64,000 nucleotides of DNA from Lonicera japonica. Its lineage: Eukaryota > Streptophyta > Magnoliopsida > Dipsacales > Caprifoliaceae. The position numbers and the translations under genes are program-made. Within the stretch, counting starts at the first letter, position 1. The number at the start of each line of letters is the position of its first letter. Of the stretch, positions 1 to 12,195 are shown in pieces. Where the stretch lies: NCBI GenBank assembly GCA_021464415.1, contig CM038468.1:25511325-25575324 (forward strand), given 5' to 3'. The notes under the pieces were generated by a model that had not been told where the DNA came from, made no database searches, and saw nothing but the letters and a program-made list of their open reading frames with translations.

Positions 1-108
1 TTGTTAAAAATTAAATAAAAGAATTACTATCAACTTGAAATGGTTAAAATGTTTACTCTTTTCACCACGACATTTCAACATTATTCACAAGAAGGTGGTC
101 CAACGTGA

Positions 109-285
109 ATTGGTTGAGTTGGTAAAGATTCAAATATTTTGTTTGTAAGGTTTAGGTTTGAATACCATTGTAAGTGTCTCTTTCAATGAGCGATCTGTAT
201 GAACCATCATAAACATTTCTTGCATGTGTAATCAAGAAATTTTCAAGAAGATTCAAAATATTTTTTTTTCATAAAAACATAACAA
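109..285 (+). repeat. tRNA-derived SINE-like fragment
   Basis: A tRNA-like RNA polymerase III promoter is visible. An A-box-like TGGTTGAGTTGG starts at 111 and a B-box-like GGTTTGAATAC starts at 155, about 44 bases later. A short body follows and ends in a T/A-rich tail near 260-285. No cloverleaf can be folded confidently, so this is read as a SINE and not a tRNA gene. Family and exact ends are unknown. Confidence 0.42.
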
Positions 286-289
286 AAAC

Positions 290-2880
290 ATTTATCGTGG
301 ACTAAGCAGACTCTACTTACCTAAACATTCATGTTCTTTTATTTTTGTCCTCCTCTTTAGCTCCTCCACTATTAAATTAGAAGAGAAGAATTTAGGTTGC
401 ACTTATAATTGATTATTGAAAATTTCAATATTATATTATATTCACAATCTATTGATTCCTTCTCACCAAAATATTGGTTCAGCAAATAAAGTCAGAACAA
501 AATTAAATTGAATGCATGAATTTGTCTTCGGTGGTAAAAAAACATTACTAAAATTGCATATATCTCATGTTCCAATGCATATTACTAATTGCAAATGCAA
601 TATTTTTTTCCACGAGATTTGATTGTGGAGTAAATTCTTCCGGTGGCTGTTATTCTCAATCCGGCACTACGTCCTTCCTTGTGTGTGTGAGTGTTCTTCA
701 CTTGGCTCTAATGGCCTTACTGAAAGTATGTGAGGGTTTTCTCTTAGAGAGAATGTGGGAGTGAGCGTAGAGATAATGAGAATTGGATCCTCTAACTGTG
801 GGTTTTCCATTCTTATTTACACTTATATGATAGGGTTATATTAGAGTTTGAGCTGTTAAGAAATTACTATAAAAGGTAAACTTAATCATTCCTCCAAGAT
901 TTCAGGTGTCCATAACCTTGTTCATATAAACTAAAACGATTATTTCCCATTGTCTATCCTCCAGCTCAGCTATCTTGTCTTCGTCGTCCGACCATTTATG
1001 AACAGCTCACATTACTATTCTGCGATGAACATAATGGTGAGGCTTGATCGGCTAGAGGATGGCTCCCACTGTCTTATAGGCTTTGCTCGCGGGCTGCAGG
1101 TGGTCCGAATACCAAACTTGGGCCACGACTAAAAGCCCATAACTAAAATTTACCTCCCACACCTACCAAAACAATATAATCCATGCGTATTAATAATTGC
1201 AAATGCATGTAATAGTTTCCTGCCAAAGCAATAGTCGCCACCTCATCTTTGTTGCAAATGCAATAGCTTATATTTCGTAGCAGTCATCTCACCTTTGTTG
1301 TAATGGTTAATTTCCTGCCAAAGCAATAGGTTTCATTGCGTATTATAAATTGCAAATATAGTATAATACTAAAACAAAAATTTCTTGGCAAAACAAGACA
1401 CCGTTATCTTTGTTGTTTTAAATTGAGATACACAAACTCACATGTGTTGAGATTGCCCTCAACAAAATTTGACCTTTATTTGGTATTTTTGGGCTTTTAA
1501 ATAAGAATATATTTAGCCTTGTATTCGGCCTTTTTAGTTTTTTTGAATAATAAATTTTGTTGTATAAACTTAGTTCATTTTTTCAAGTTTAATTTTTTTA
1601 ATGTACGTCTTAGTTCGCTTGAGGAACCTTTTTGTAAACCTTTGGAGCAAGCATATGTAATTCCCACCTTTTGTATCTTTTTCGATTATTTATGGCATTG
1701 CTCTAATTTTTACTGAAGCTAGTGAATTAAAATATATATATATATATATATATCTGTGGTGCCTTTAATTCCTCGTGCAGTCAGTAATTATGACATTGGA
1801 ATATAAAATAGAAGTGATTAGTGAGACAGAAGAAAGTCAGAAACCCAAAAATTCATTTCTTTGTGAGACGAAATTTAAAGGTTACATTTTATGTGCACTC
1901 AAAATAAAATAAAATAAATTTAATGATGCTAACTTCTTTTTTTATTTTTTTATTTTTTTTAATCCGTGTAGGATGTGGACAATCTCTTTTGTTTGCTTCA
2001 TGAAAAATTCATTTCCTCATTGTTTTGCCAAATTTGCAAATAATGTCGATAGTTTTATGCCGTGGATGGAAGGGCTCTTGATTTTTTGTTACCTCTCTTT
2101 TACTCCAATATAAATCATTCGGTAATAAATCCTTCATATGTATGGATTTATACAATAAGGAAATGATAAAAACTTTTTTAACAAAAACTTCTTTCTTACC
2201 AAATCTACATCGTTATGGACAAATATATCCCTTTATCATTATACTCAATTTTGAAGATTTAAAATCCAATAAGATAAAATTCACATTCTTTCAAAAAAAA
2301 AAAAGAAACAACTTATTTTGAATACTACACAAATCATTTTAAGAGTGCCGATAAAGTTGGAAATTTACAATAAAAATAAATAGAAATACAAATTAGGAAA
2401 CAGTTGTTTGCAATATTTTTGATGTATTCACATTTTTGCCATTAAATTCGTAAATTTCATTACAATTCTAGTTTATTTGTAAATTTCACATAAGTTCAAA
2501 TTTAACAAAAAAGATTATTTTTTTATTTTTGCAAATCTACAATGAAATTTGTAAATTTTACTTTAAGTTTGTAGTGAAACTTTTAATTTTCACTGCAATT
2601 CATATTGTTGCCACTAAACTTGTAAATTTCATATAAAATTTTCTTGCAAATTTGCAATTGCAATGAAAAATTTATGTGAATTTTTTTTAGTAAAGTTTCA
2701 AAATATTAAAATTTAATTTACAGAATTATTTTGTGATAACCCAATGAATCCACTGAAGTTAAAAATTAAAACAAATTAGGAAACAATAGACATAAGGAAT
2801 AATTAGAAAATTTGTAAACAATTCATGTTAGAAAACAATGTGAATCTACAATATATATGTTATAATAAACATATATATAT
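290..2880. other. AT-rich intergenic DNA, no supported gene
   Basis: Only short open frames occur, none resembling a known protein. The block TTGCAAATGCAATA and its variants recurs near 590, 1195, 1250 and 1350. An (AT)n run lies at 1733-1752. From about 2400 to 2750 there is a monotonous T/A-rich stretch built on AAATTTGTAAATTT-type words that is related to 38200-38460. Confidence 0.6.
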
Positions 2881-2882
2881 AT

Positions 2883-3030
2883 GGTCTGTTTTTGGTACGA
2901 ACCAATCCTTACGGATTGGTCATTTTACAACTGTTTTTTGTCATAAAAATATTTGAGGATATTTTTTTTTATGATGCAAAATCGTCATAAAAATGACCAG
3001 TTCGTACGGACTAATTCACACCTGATCTTG
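2883..3030. mobile_element. MITE-like fold-back element
   Basis: The left part (CCTTACGGATTGGTCATTTT) and the right part (AAAATGACCAGTTCGTACGG) are imperfect inverted complements around an AT-rich core. A related element built on GGACCGGTCCATACGGACC lies at about 6000-6145. No convincing TSD was identified, so superfamily and exact ends are unresolved. Confidence 0.4.
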
Positions 3031-3511
3031 GCTGTATATATACATTCAATGAGTACATATGTCAATTTCAATGCAATTAATTTTATTTTTGTCCTTTCAT
3101 TTGTTATGAAAATATAAGATGCTATTATTGTATTAAAATATATTATCACATACCTTTCTTAAAAATATAGTCATAAAAGGGATTTTTTTTTTCCATTTTC
3201 CCAAAAATATTAATTAAATATATATAAAATGTTGCATATGATATATAGTACAAGTTCTAATCTTAATTAATTAACAACGGACATTGAGATTTTCAACACA
3301 AAACTTAAAACGATAAAGAGAGAGAGATGAATGGATTGATACCTTACAACCACCTCATTCACCAATTAAATAATCTTATCATATCATTTGATACATAAAT
3401 TGTGATCAGATATATTTTCTAGGGAAATTGTGCAAACAATATGGCTAATGATAATTGTGTCAAATTAAATAATTAAAATAAAATTGCTTAATTATGAGAA
3501 GATCATCATTT

Positions 3512-3516
<5 letters not shown>

Positions 3517-3594
<78 letters not shown>
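3517..3594. repeat. self-complementary (ATA)n/(TTA)n microsatellite
   Basis: About twelve AAT-type units are followed directly by about fourteen ATT-type units. The tract is therefore both a trinucleotide microsatellite and a perfect inverted repeat able to form a hairpin or cruciform. Confidence 0.9.
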
Positions 3595-4204
3595 TGCATT
3601 TTTTTATATATTGTCATAAATATAGTTTAGAGAAATGACACACTAAATAAAAAAATAAAAATAAAGCATAGGGTCTATGCGATAGTAAAGTTGAAAAAGT
3701 ATTAGAAAAACAAATTACTTTGATGAGAATCTCAAAAAACAAAGGATATATTTGATGAGATGTTCACTAGATTTTATATCTTTTTGGAGGGAAGTCCATC
3801 TCTATAATTTTTCAAATTCTTGCAATGGACATGTGATAATAGGGTAGGGTTACCCCATTTCTAGCCCACCATTTCTTAATAAAAATTATAATTTATGTAT
3901 ACAGGTTTTGGATTTTTTTTAATAAATAAATTGTTCTGTGTTATCAACCATACATTAGATCGTATTTGATTATATGTAAATACTAAAAAATTAAAGTTTG
4001 GTGTGTAAGGAAAATGTATCTTAGACAGTGGGTCTGAAAGTTGATGTAAACAAAAAGATTGTGATTTAGTTTCGTATATGCTTAACATATCGTTTATATG
4101 AAAAAAATCTTTACACCGAAAACAATTACCTACAAACCAAACACAATTATCACTATTCTTTTACTTTAATAGTGAAAGGAGATGAATAAGTGTTGATTTT
4201 TTTT

Positions 4205-4390
4205 TGGTCTAGATACTTTCTAGTACCACAGGGTTTATGGGCCAGCTTTCGTGCACCTCGATTAATCCTTATTCGCGGAACAGTGGTTAGCTGCTGGCTA
4301 TTAGATATTTTTGCAGCTGTCGGGATTCGACCTAGGGAGCTCTCAGTTGAGAAGAGAAAGGGCGGGAGCCCCCCGGGGGGGGGGGGGGTT
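4205..4390 (-). repeat. SINE-like fragment (Au-SINE-like), copy 1
   Basis: The segment reads GGGCCAGCTTTCGTGCACC, then a variable part, then GGGATTCGACCTAGG. In reverse complement the last motif resembles a pol III B box. Similar words recur at 22700-22810. From memory this resembles the dispersed plant Au-type SINE, but no alignment was made. A C6/G14 homopolymer palindrome lies at about 4369-4388 and may be an assembly weak point. Confidence 0.45.
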
Positions 4391-4638
4391 TGTTGCATGA
4401 AATAAATTAGAGAGAAGGGAAGGTTGTGCATTAAACTCTATATTCATTTATTCCGATAATATATATACATGAATTTATAATTGAATATACACAGCCATAA
4501 ATTAATCCACCTAATTTCTCTTTATTGTTTACCATCAAACACTTGGAAATAAATTCAACTGATAAATAATTTCATAAACAAACATAAATAGAAAGATAGT
4601 ACTCCATCCATATTTAGCTAGAGATAATATTTTGGATC

Positions 4639-4720
4639 ATGATGAGTTTTGTTCCAAAGAAGCCTCATTTCTTCAAGCCTGTCCTTCCCAACTTCAAACA
4701 TGGACTTGTAAGTCACTTTG

Positions 4721-4757
<37 letters not shown>

Positions 4758-7700
4758 TCGATCTCTTTTTATTCAAGAGTTTTAACTCAAGTATCATCTA
4801 CAAATTAACTTCCTTTAATTAAAAAAAATAAAAATTACATATATACTAGGCCAGTTTCGACTGTGTACAAGGTCAACAACTATACATACTTCTTGTTATG
4901 ATTTTATTTATTTATTTATAATGTAACGTATGTGAAGGCCCAATATTCATGTATTTACATAATCCCAACAAGTATGTCATGTCTACATAACGCGGAGATG
5001 ATCTCCGCGATGGAATTTTGTGAAAAATATCTCCCTATTATAGACATCATGTACACCAAATTTTATAAAATGGGGAGGGGGTGATTTTAGGGGGTTTTCC
5101 CCTATTAAAAGCGACAATTTAGCTTTTCGGACTTGGATACACAAATACTTGGACTGTTTACCACTAATGGGTTGATAACCACATATATTCATGCGAATCA
5201 AACTGAAGACCTCCTTATTAATTACTGGGAGACAGAATATGCCAACCGGCTGCAAAAATGTTCACTTAGAATGTATTTATAACTATCACTTCTGAAAATG
5301 CAAAATGTCGGTAACGGGTTTTTATCGTCAGGAAAATATATTTGTGAGCAAGAGTCTTATCCACCCTTTTTTTGGTCTTCAAATTAAGTCTAGATTCTTT
5401 TGAACCATCTTCTAAGCTTATGTGGATTGAACACTAATCAAATATGGATGTGAATATATATGTGAGATTTACTTGCTAATTTTTATTTGCAGTTAATACC
5501 AATAACTTTCATTGAGAGGTATTTAAAGGGACAAAAGATGGAGTATGGAGAATTGAGAAGGGGGAATAGGAAATGGAAGGTGAAGATAATGAATGGGAGA
5601 ATTATGGAAGAAGAGGAAGGATGGTCCAAATTTGGGGAGGAAAATGAAGTTGAAGTTGGTGATTTCTTGGTGTTTAGGCATGAAGGAGACTTGGTTTTTG
5701 AGGTTCTGCTCTTTGATCCCTCTGCTATTCTTAAACCAATATTGTTTCCTCCTCCTCAAGTTAAACAAGAAATTATACTTGATGACCACCACACAAAACG
5801 AAGTACACAAACCGCAAAATCTGTGAAAACATGCAAATATCATGGTACGTATGTATATTTATTTAGTTAATTAAATCTTATTGTTATTAGAGAATTTTTA
5901 TTTATTTTTTATATTTATTTCATATATGTTCTTAACATGAAATTAGAGTACTAATTTATGTGCTGATGAATCACTAGACTTTGTCCATGCATGCAAGGTT
6001 GTCAGAAATAAATGCAAAAGGACCGGTCCATACGGACCAGACCTTTTTAAGACATTTTTTGTCTTAAAAAGAATCATCCAATGTTTTTATAACGAAAAAA
6101 TATTGTGAAAAAGCACAGTCCGTTCCAGAAACAGACTAATATATATATATATAAATTTCTTTCATGCAATTGTTTGACCGGCCATTTCTTATTCTTAATT
6201 ATGTAATTCTTTTGAAATTGCTCTTGGTACATGTGCAAAATTTAATACTCTCTCATCTCAAATTAAAAGTATGATTTTACATGAAAGTAAGTACCTGTAT
6301 ATATTCCTAACGATTGAAATTGGTCGAAAATAAGTTATACTTTTTAAGTATTAATTAAATTGAAATTAGGATTATCTTAACAAGTACAAAATTAAGTCAG
6401 ATAACTCTTAATTTAGTACAGAAGATGTAATATATAAAATTAACAAAATTCTACTTTCGCATTAATTAAGAAATAAGTAATGCTAGCTAGACATGGACAG
6501 CAAGTTTAAACACAAAACACTAGATCCACACTGAATATATATATTGCGAAGATCTATTGTCGACTGTCTATATACGGACCGCAACTCTAGAGACGAATTT
6601 TCATCGTTGAAAACACCCCCCAGTGTTTGATGACGGAAATTATTCTGCATGTCGCTAAAAGGTTGGTCCATTCATGGACGATCTACACCAGATTTGGACC
6701 ATATATTAATAGTTCTGGTAGAGGCCGTTTATAATGTAAGGTGACTGGATTATTAAACAATTAAATAATTTCAATTATGTTTTTCCAATAAACCTTAATT
6801 TTTGATCACTTTAATATATTCTGTGTACAAATTTTATGTGTAACTAGTATTTGTTCCTCTTAAAGGATATAAGTTAGTTTGTTGTTACTTTGTGGCTAAA
6901 TTTGACAAATCTTATGTTGTAAGGGTCAAATAAAATTCCCAACGGGAAGCCAGCATGCACCAAGTTTAATTTTGAAGACAAAGCTAATTGTTCAAGATTG
7001 ATTCATGATGATGCACATCCTTACTTCAGCTCCACTTTGACTGCGACTAGTATCAAAAATTCTGTGTTGGTGAGTAATTAAATTATCATAAATATGATAT
7101 CGCACAGTAAGTGTACAATTAGGGGCTTTAAGGATTCAGTCCTTAAGATAAAAATTCTAAAAAGATGCAATTTACAAAAAGGATGCAATTCCTCGCAGAT
7201 ACAGTAGTTGTGTATTTGTTCATCTGGCTCTGGCGAGTACTCTTATTTATATTTTATATATTTGTGAGACAAATACCCAAATGTTGTATCTGTCAAGGAC
7301 CACATCCTTTAGGAAAATAAATTGTGTACTGCATCATTTTAAATTTTCATCTCAAGAACTGGATCCAAATTTTTTTGATACAATTATCAATAGTTAATTT
7401 CTACCTGCTTCTTAGCATTGAACTTTGTTTGATACTTTGGTTTATGAATGGATGATATTATATAAGTTGAAATCTGCCATTTTATGTTGGCAGTACATTC
7501 CAATGGTTTAAACAATAGAGATTGTGAGATGATTATGAAAGATGAGAAGGGAAGGTCATGGCCTTTGAGGTTGAAGCATGATACAAGTCATGTTTTTATT
7601 ACGAGAGGATTTCATCACTTTCTTACTGCAAATGGATTAAAAGAAGGAGATTCCTTCATCATCCACCTCCTCCACAATGGATACAAGCCTCTCATGAATT

Positions 7701-9484
7701 TCCTTGGAAATCCGAAAGGGTTAAATCAAATCCGGCAGAGGAAGCAAGAAGAATGCATGTTTGGTTTTGAAGAGAAAGCCACCAAGTGTTCATCAAGAAA
7801 AACTACTACCACTACTACTCATGATGATGATGATGGAGGAGGACATCCTTACTTCTCCTCCACTTTGACACCAAATAATATCAAGAGTAATATGTTGGTG
7901 AGTAGTAAAATTATATTAAACATGGGGCGTTTAGGATTCAATCCCTCAATTTGAAAATTCTTAGGATCAAGCTAGTCTACAAGTTTTTTTTTTTTATTTA
8001 AGGATTCGGTTTCCGGAGATAATCTTTTTCGGTATTTGCCTTTAGCGAGGACTCACATCCGTCCATACCGTGAGGTAGATGCTAATTTTCTCGACACCAG
8101 CTACCAATTTTCTCGGCTTTAGATTCTAATATTCCTGGAGATATTGTTACACTGCACAAGAGATATTGAAAAGAGTATCTTCAAGGGTTGCATTGATCCT
8201 CTTAAAAAAGTTGTGCACTGCATTCGAAAAAGTTTTAAAGTCAGAGATAGGATCCTAAATTTTTCTTTAAACATTTCCTATAACCCATTTGGTTTGGATG
8301 AAAAATGTAACTATATGTATACCATTTTATTCTTGCAGAATATTCCGTTGGAGTTTGCTAGGTTGAATGGCTTACGCGATAGAGAGTTTGAGATGATAAT
8401 GAAAGATGAACAGGGAAGGTCTTGGCCTATGCGATTGAGGCAATACCGCAGTCATGTTTCTATTAATAGAGGATTTTATTACCTTCTTAGTGCAAATGGC
8501 TTAAAGGAAGGAGATTCTTTCATCATCCAGCTTCTCCGAAATGGAAACAAGCCTGTCATGAAATTCCTTAGTAATCTCTCTCTCTCTCTCTCAATGCATC
8601 GAATACTTGTACATTATGTTTTAGATATAAATGCATATTGCTTTGGCAATAGAGCATCCCAAAAATTAATAATTCCGGGCAAACACAGATGTCTAACATA
8701 AAAATTGACATATCTAATGTGGTTATCTATATCGGTTAAAAGAACCTTATCACAATCCATTATAACCATTGAGTAATTGACACATTGATATGCCAATTTT
8801 TTATGTCCATGTAGAAGCACTCCCTAACAATATGTTTATCTACAGATAGACTATGTATTTCCTTAATTAGTAGTCTCCCTCCCCCCCTCTATCTCTCTCT
8901 CTATCTCTCTTGCTGATCAAGGAAGGGAGAGGGAAAAAATTAACCCGCAATAATTGTCAAAGCAGTTTTGGCATCTGCCAAAATAAATTAATGCATCAAA
9001 CAGTTGTATATTACGTTCAATATATAGAGCAACCCAAAAATAAGTGTATTTCTAGATAGACTGAATATTGGAATTCAAGAACTAACTCCGAGGATATGGC
9101 ATGAGGCAATATATGGTTAGTTACGTAGGTGAGATCCATTATTTTATCATTCAACACAGAACAATACAACGATACCACATCATTTGATGATACATTTTTT
9201 TGAGTCTATATGTATATATATCTTGAATCTCTCTAGCATTATAGCGAAAGTAATCATGCATTTGAATTTCAACCAAACAGATGAATCAATTTGTACCATA
9301 GATATATAAAGCTACAAGACATAACTCCAAGTGACTTAAAATCAAAATCAAAATAAAAAATGTAGTAGTTTACAAAAAACTAATAAAAAAACGTATTGAA
9401 ATTCGAGCAGGTATTCGTGAACACAGAATTGGTAAAGCTGAAGGGAAGGAGCAACTCAAAAAAGGCAAAAGTGAAGCTACCTAA
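4639..9484 (+). CDS. REM-family B3 domain protein, gene 1 (spliced, three B3 units)
   Basis: REM proteins are plant nuclear DNA-binding factors built of repeated B3 domains, mostly linked to reproductive development. Exons inferred from GT/AG sites and homology to the second copy are 4639-4707, 5493-5844, 6924-7069 (exon 3), 7494-7897, 8339-8570 and 9411-9484 (TAA). Exon 1 encodes the FFKPVLPNF start of a B3 domain. Exon 2 completes it (IPITFIERYLKG, GNRKWKVKI, VGDFLVFRHEGDLVFEVLLF). Exons 4 and 5 each carry another B3 (SWPLRLKH, EGDSFIIHLL; SWPMRLRQ, EGDSFIIQLL), and exon 4 also holds an acidic linker with a His/Asp-rich run. The B3 in exon 4 lacks its first strand because of a short deletion relative to the other copies. 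With exon 3 the frame hits TAA just inside exon 4. Without it, exons 1-2-4-5-6 are open for 376 residues. The start is the first of two adjacent ATGs. Whether this is a gene or a decaying copy is uncertain. Confidence 0.68.
4724..4753. repeat. (CT)n tract in REM gene 1 intron 1
   Basis: About 14 CT units lie just after the exon 1 donor. Further CT runs follow the penultimate-exon donors in both REM copies (8575-8591 and 18516-18539). Confidence 0.9.
5080..5255 (-). repeat. SINE-like insertion in REM gene 1 intron 1
   Basis: Read on the minus strand, the segment has a B-box-like GTCTTCAGTTTGATTC after a head containing CAGCCGGTTGGCATATTC. A diverged counterpart sits in the same intron of the second REM gene (16325-16500), so the insertion predates the tandem duplication. 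The open minus-strand frame here is not a gene. Confidence 0.4.
6000..6145. mobile_element. MITE-like fold-back in REM gene 1 intron 2
   Basis: It contains GGACCGGTCCATACGGACC followed by a hairpin of TTTTTAAGACA and TGTCTTAAAAA. The layout resembles 2883-3030. The remainder of this 1.08-kb intron is AT-rich with no coding signal. Confidence 0.35.
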
Positions 9485-10284
9485 ATGTGAGGTTATTTTG
9501 AAACAAAGGTACGCATGTATTCAAATATGCAAATTGATAGTAAAATTGTGTTTTTACTTTCATACATATTGGGGATCGCAATTTGTGACACAGCACTGAT
9601 AATATAACTTGAACCTAACATAGACTTAGAGAGTTAGAATTGAGCCTGAACGGGTTAATGTCATAACCGTGTCACTTAACACGATTAATAAACGGGTTGA
9701 GCTCGCTGTCAACCCAAATAGCACGTGAGATAGCAACCCATATAACCCACTTAAATTACATGTGTCAAATATCTTATAACAGGCCCATATAAATCATATA
9801 ACAACTCTTTAAGAAAGAGTATTATAGGTTTTTTTTTTTAGAAAAAAAAACACTAAACATTTTTCATTTCCCCTAGGTTTATTTCGGTGTTATGAAGTTT
9901 ATTTTGATGAAATTTTAAATTGACTTTTATGAGGCATATTGAAGATTTGTAATAGCGCACTTTAACACTTTGTTCATTTCTTCAATCATTTTGCAACCTT
10001 TTCTAGTTTAATAGTCTGTAATTTAACTATATCCATTTCGATGTGATGAAGTTTATTAGTGAACGGGTTACACATGTCAACACGCATACGATGAGTAATA
10101 GATAGGTTTGGTTATGGTTGAAGATTCTGGCACGTTTAGTTAAGTGTGTCGGATTAGTATTGACCTATATAAAATAGTAAATTTATGTAACACGACACAA
10201 CCCCCCATAACATAGCCTGATTGCCACCCTAATGCATATGAGATCAGAACTATCATCAGTTTACTTCATCATTTTGATTACTCT
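9485..10284. repeat. dispersed repeat with AACGGGTT / CACGACAC motifs
   Basis: From about 9640 to 10230 the sequence carries repeated AACGGGTT, AACACGATTAA, GACACAACC and ATTGCCACCC words. These are typical of a common mid-repetitive angiosperm element. More diverged versions are seen near 22300-22470 and 24000-24180. No coding capacity is visible. Confidence 0.45.
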
Positions 10285-10515
10285 ATCAAGCATATTTTTA
10301 GAGAGATTAACAAATGTGCTGATTTTCTTGCTAACTTGGGTGTTAAGGAGAGGAAATGTTTGTATGTTGTTTGCCTAGAAGATTAGTGGGTTTGTCTAGG
10401 ATAGATAGAGCATGGATTTTTGATATGAGACTTCTGAATATGTAAGTTTTGTCTGTTTCTTTTATGTTTTTCTAATAAAATTAAGGGCTGTTGCCTTTAC
10501 TGCAGAAAATATATA
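10285..10515 (+). pseudogene. LINE retrotransposon 3' end (RNase H-like C-terminus)
   Basis: One frame around 10287-10375 reads HIFREINKCADFLANLGVK, the hallmark C-terminal end of the RNase H-like domain of plant LINE polyproteins. A stop follows, then a short 3' region and an A-rich end with (AT)n at 10507-10520. Upstream residues of the domain are degraded. This is a 5'-truncated, dead copy, as is usual for LINEs. Confidence 0.6.
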
Positions 10516-12195
10516 TATATAGGATGGACAGTGGATTTTGTTATGACAATGAATTTAGTTTGCTTTGAATGATTTACAGGTAATACTGCAACTGGGATTT
10601 CAAGAAAATTTAGTTTTGGGACAATTTTTTGGCAATTAAGTTGGAATTTCTTTCGGGGATAAGTGTAACTTTAATTACTATAAATTTATGTGAAGATTTT
10701 TTGCGCCCAGATTTGCCGACGTCTCGTTTGACTGACTAATGTAATAGGAAAACAAGAAATCGATCACGATAAATAGCCCATTAGTTAGTCAGTGAGAAAT
10801 GATCATGTTAACCCTTATCTGAACTGAGAAATGCATGTTTTGAATCATAACTCGAGTTTTTCTAGATACCACTGAAAATTAGCCAAAAGGAATTAGAATG
10901 TTTGGGTGGAAAAATTGAGTGGGTTTGGAATTAATCCAAATGGAAAAATTATTAATTTTTCCCATAAAATCTTTAATAGATGTGCCACTAAATGGAGAAC
11001 ACGAAGTAAAATCCAGAGCGCTCTATTTATATTTGGATGGCATTATTGCTAAAACAATAGTATATATTATCAGAGTAGTTTACGTATTTAGAAACATAAA
11101 GTACAAATTTTGAAAGTGGTACCGTACGTGTTTTGGCAAAGAGAATATTGCATCGGTAATATGTATCCTTGTAAAGTTTGACAGATTTTTCACTTTCGTT
11201 AATAAAGTTCATTTTGTGTCACGTCCATCCGTAAAATTTGATCTTAGTTTCAATTAGTCAAAAATTCATAGTGCCGTTTCTTTCTTAGACTAAAGTGAAA
11301 ACGGGAGTAAATTTTAAGAAAATGTATGATGTAAAACAAATTTCATGAACCAAAGTGTAAAAGCAGTCATATTAACGTACTTTTTGGAGGTAAATTATAA
11401 ACAACTCCAAAATCCATTTGATGATCTTAGACATGTAAAACAAAGGCCAATACTAAAATAATGCTTGCACGTACTTGTTTAATAATTTGATTTTAAGATA
11501 AAGATTAAGATATGGGATTTCTTAATTAATTAAACCAAATCTTGCTTCTCACTCCACCTAAAGAAAACTTTCAACTCCCCCCCTCCCCAAGCCCCCCCAT
11601 AAAATCTTTTTTTAATTCACTTTGAACTCACTCCACTATTTTTTTAATTTGCCAAACGAAGATTAATACTTTTTAAGAACCGCATCTCTTAGGCACCGAT
11701 GACAAAATTGGTCACAGTATTCCACACCCACTACAAAAACTTTGAAAACTAATGTGAGGCTGGAACCATCTCTCTCAAATCGTTAATTAATTAATTTCCC
11801 TTGTTCTCTCCACTTCATCCAACGTCCAACATTCACGGCACTATATTTGGTGGTCGAAACCCACTTTTGAAAACCTTATCTCGCATCGATAAATTTCCGG
11901 CGAGGAACTCATGGTAGAAAAACATAAACATAACAAAGAACAAGGAAAATTGGGCCAGTTGATGTGGAATGGTGGTGACCGTGAAGGTTGGTGAAGATAA
12001 GATAGGGGGGATTATCTCCCACCTGAAGGTGAGTCAATGGTGGTGGGATTGGTGGTTGTCTCATGACTATGCCCGGCAAAAACAAGGTGAGGAAAGTTGG
12101 TTCAAAATGTTAAAGTTGTATATAGAGAGAAAAGATGGACTAAAGGTGGGGGAAACTTTGGGTTTGACAGTAAGTGAGTATTTAATAAAGATGAT
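10516..12195. other. intergenic DNA without recognised gene
   Basis: A small open frame at 11969-12214 (VVTVKVGEDKIGG...) resembles nothing known and is interrupted by the solo LTR at 12201. C-rich (11578-11600) and AT-rich stretches alternate. No regulatory or RNA gene could be supported. Confidence 0.5.

Noticed and set aside
109..170. tRNA gene
   Set aside because: A- and B-box-like motifs are present, but the B box is degenerate and no cloverleaf or anticodon arm could be drawn. A SINE head fits better.
950..1132. Open frame of 60 codons
   Set aside because: It opens at a TTG, has no recognisable motif, splice support or codon signal, and lies in AT-rich repeat DNA.
4153..4431. Overlapping frames on both strands near 4.2-4.4 kb
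   Set aside because: They run through a SINE-like repeat and a G/C homopolymer.
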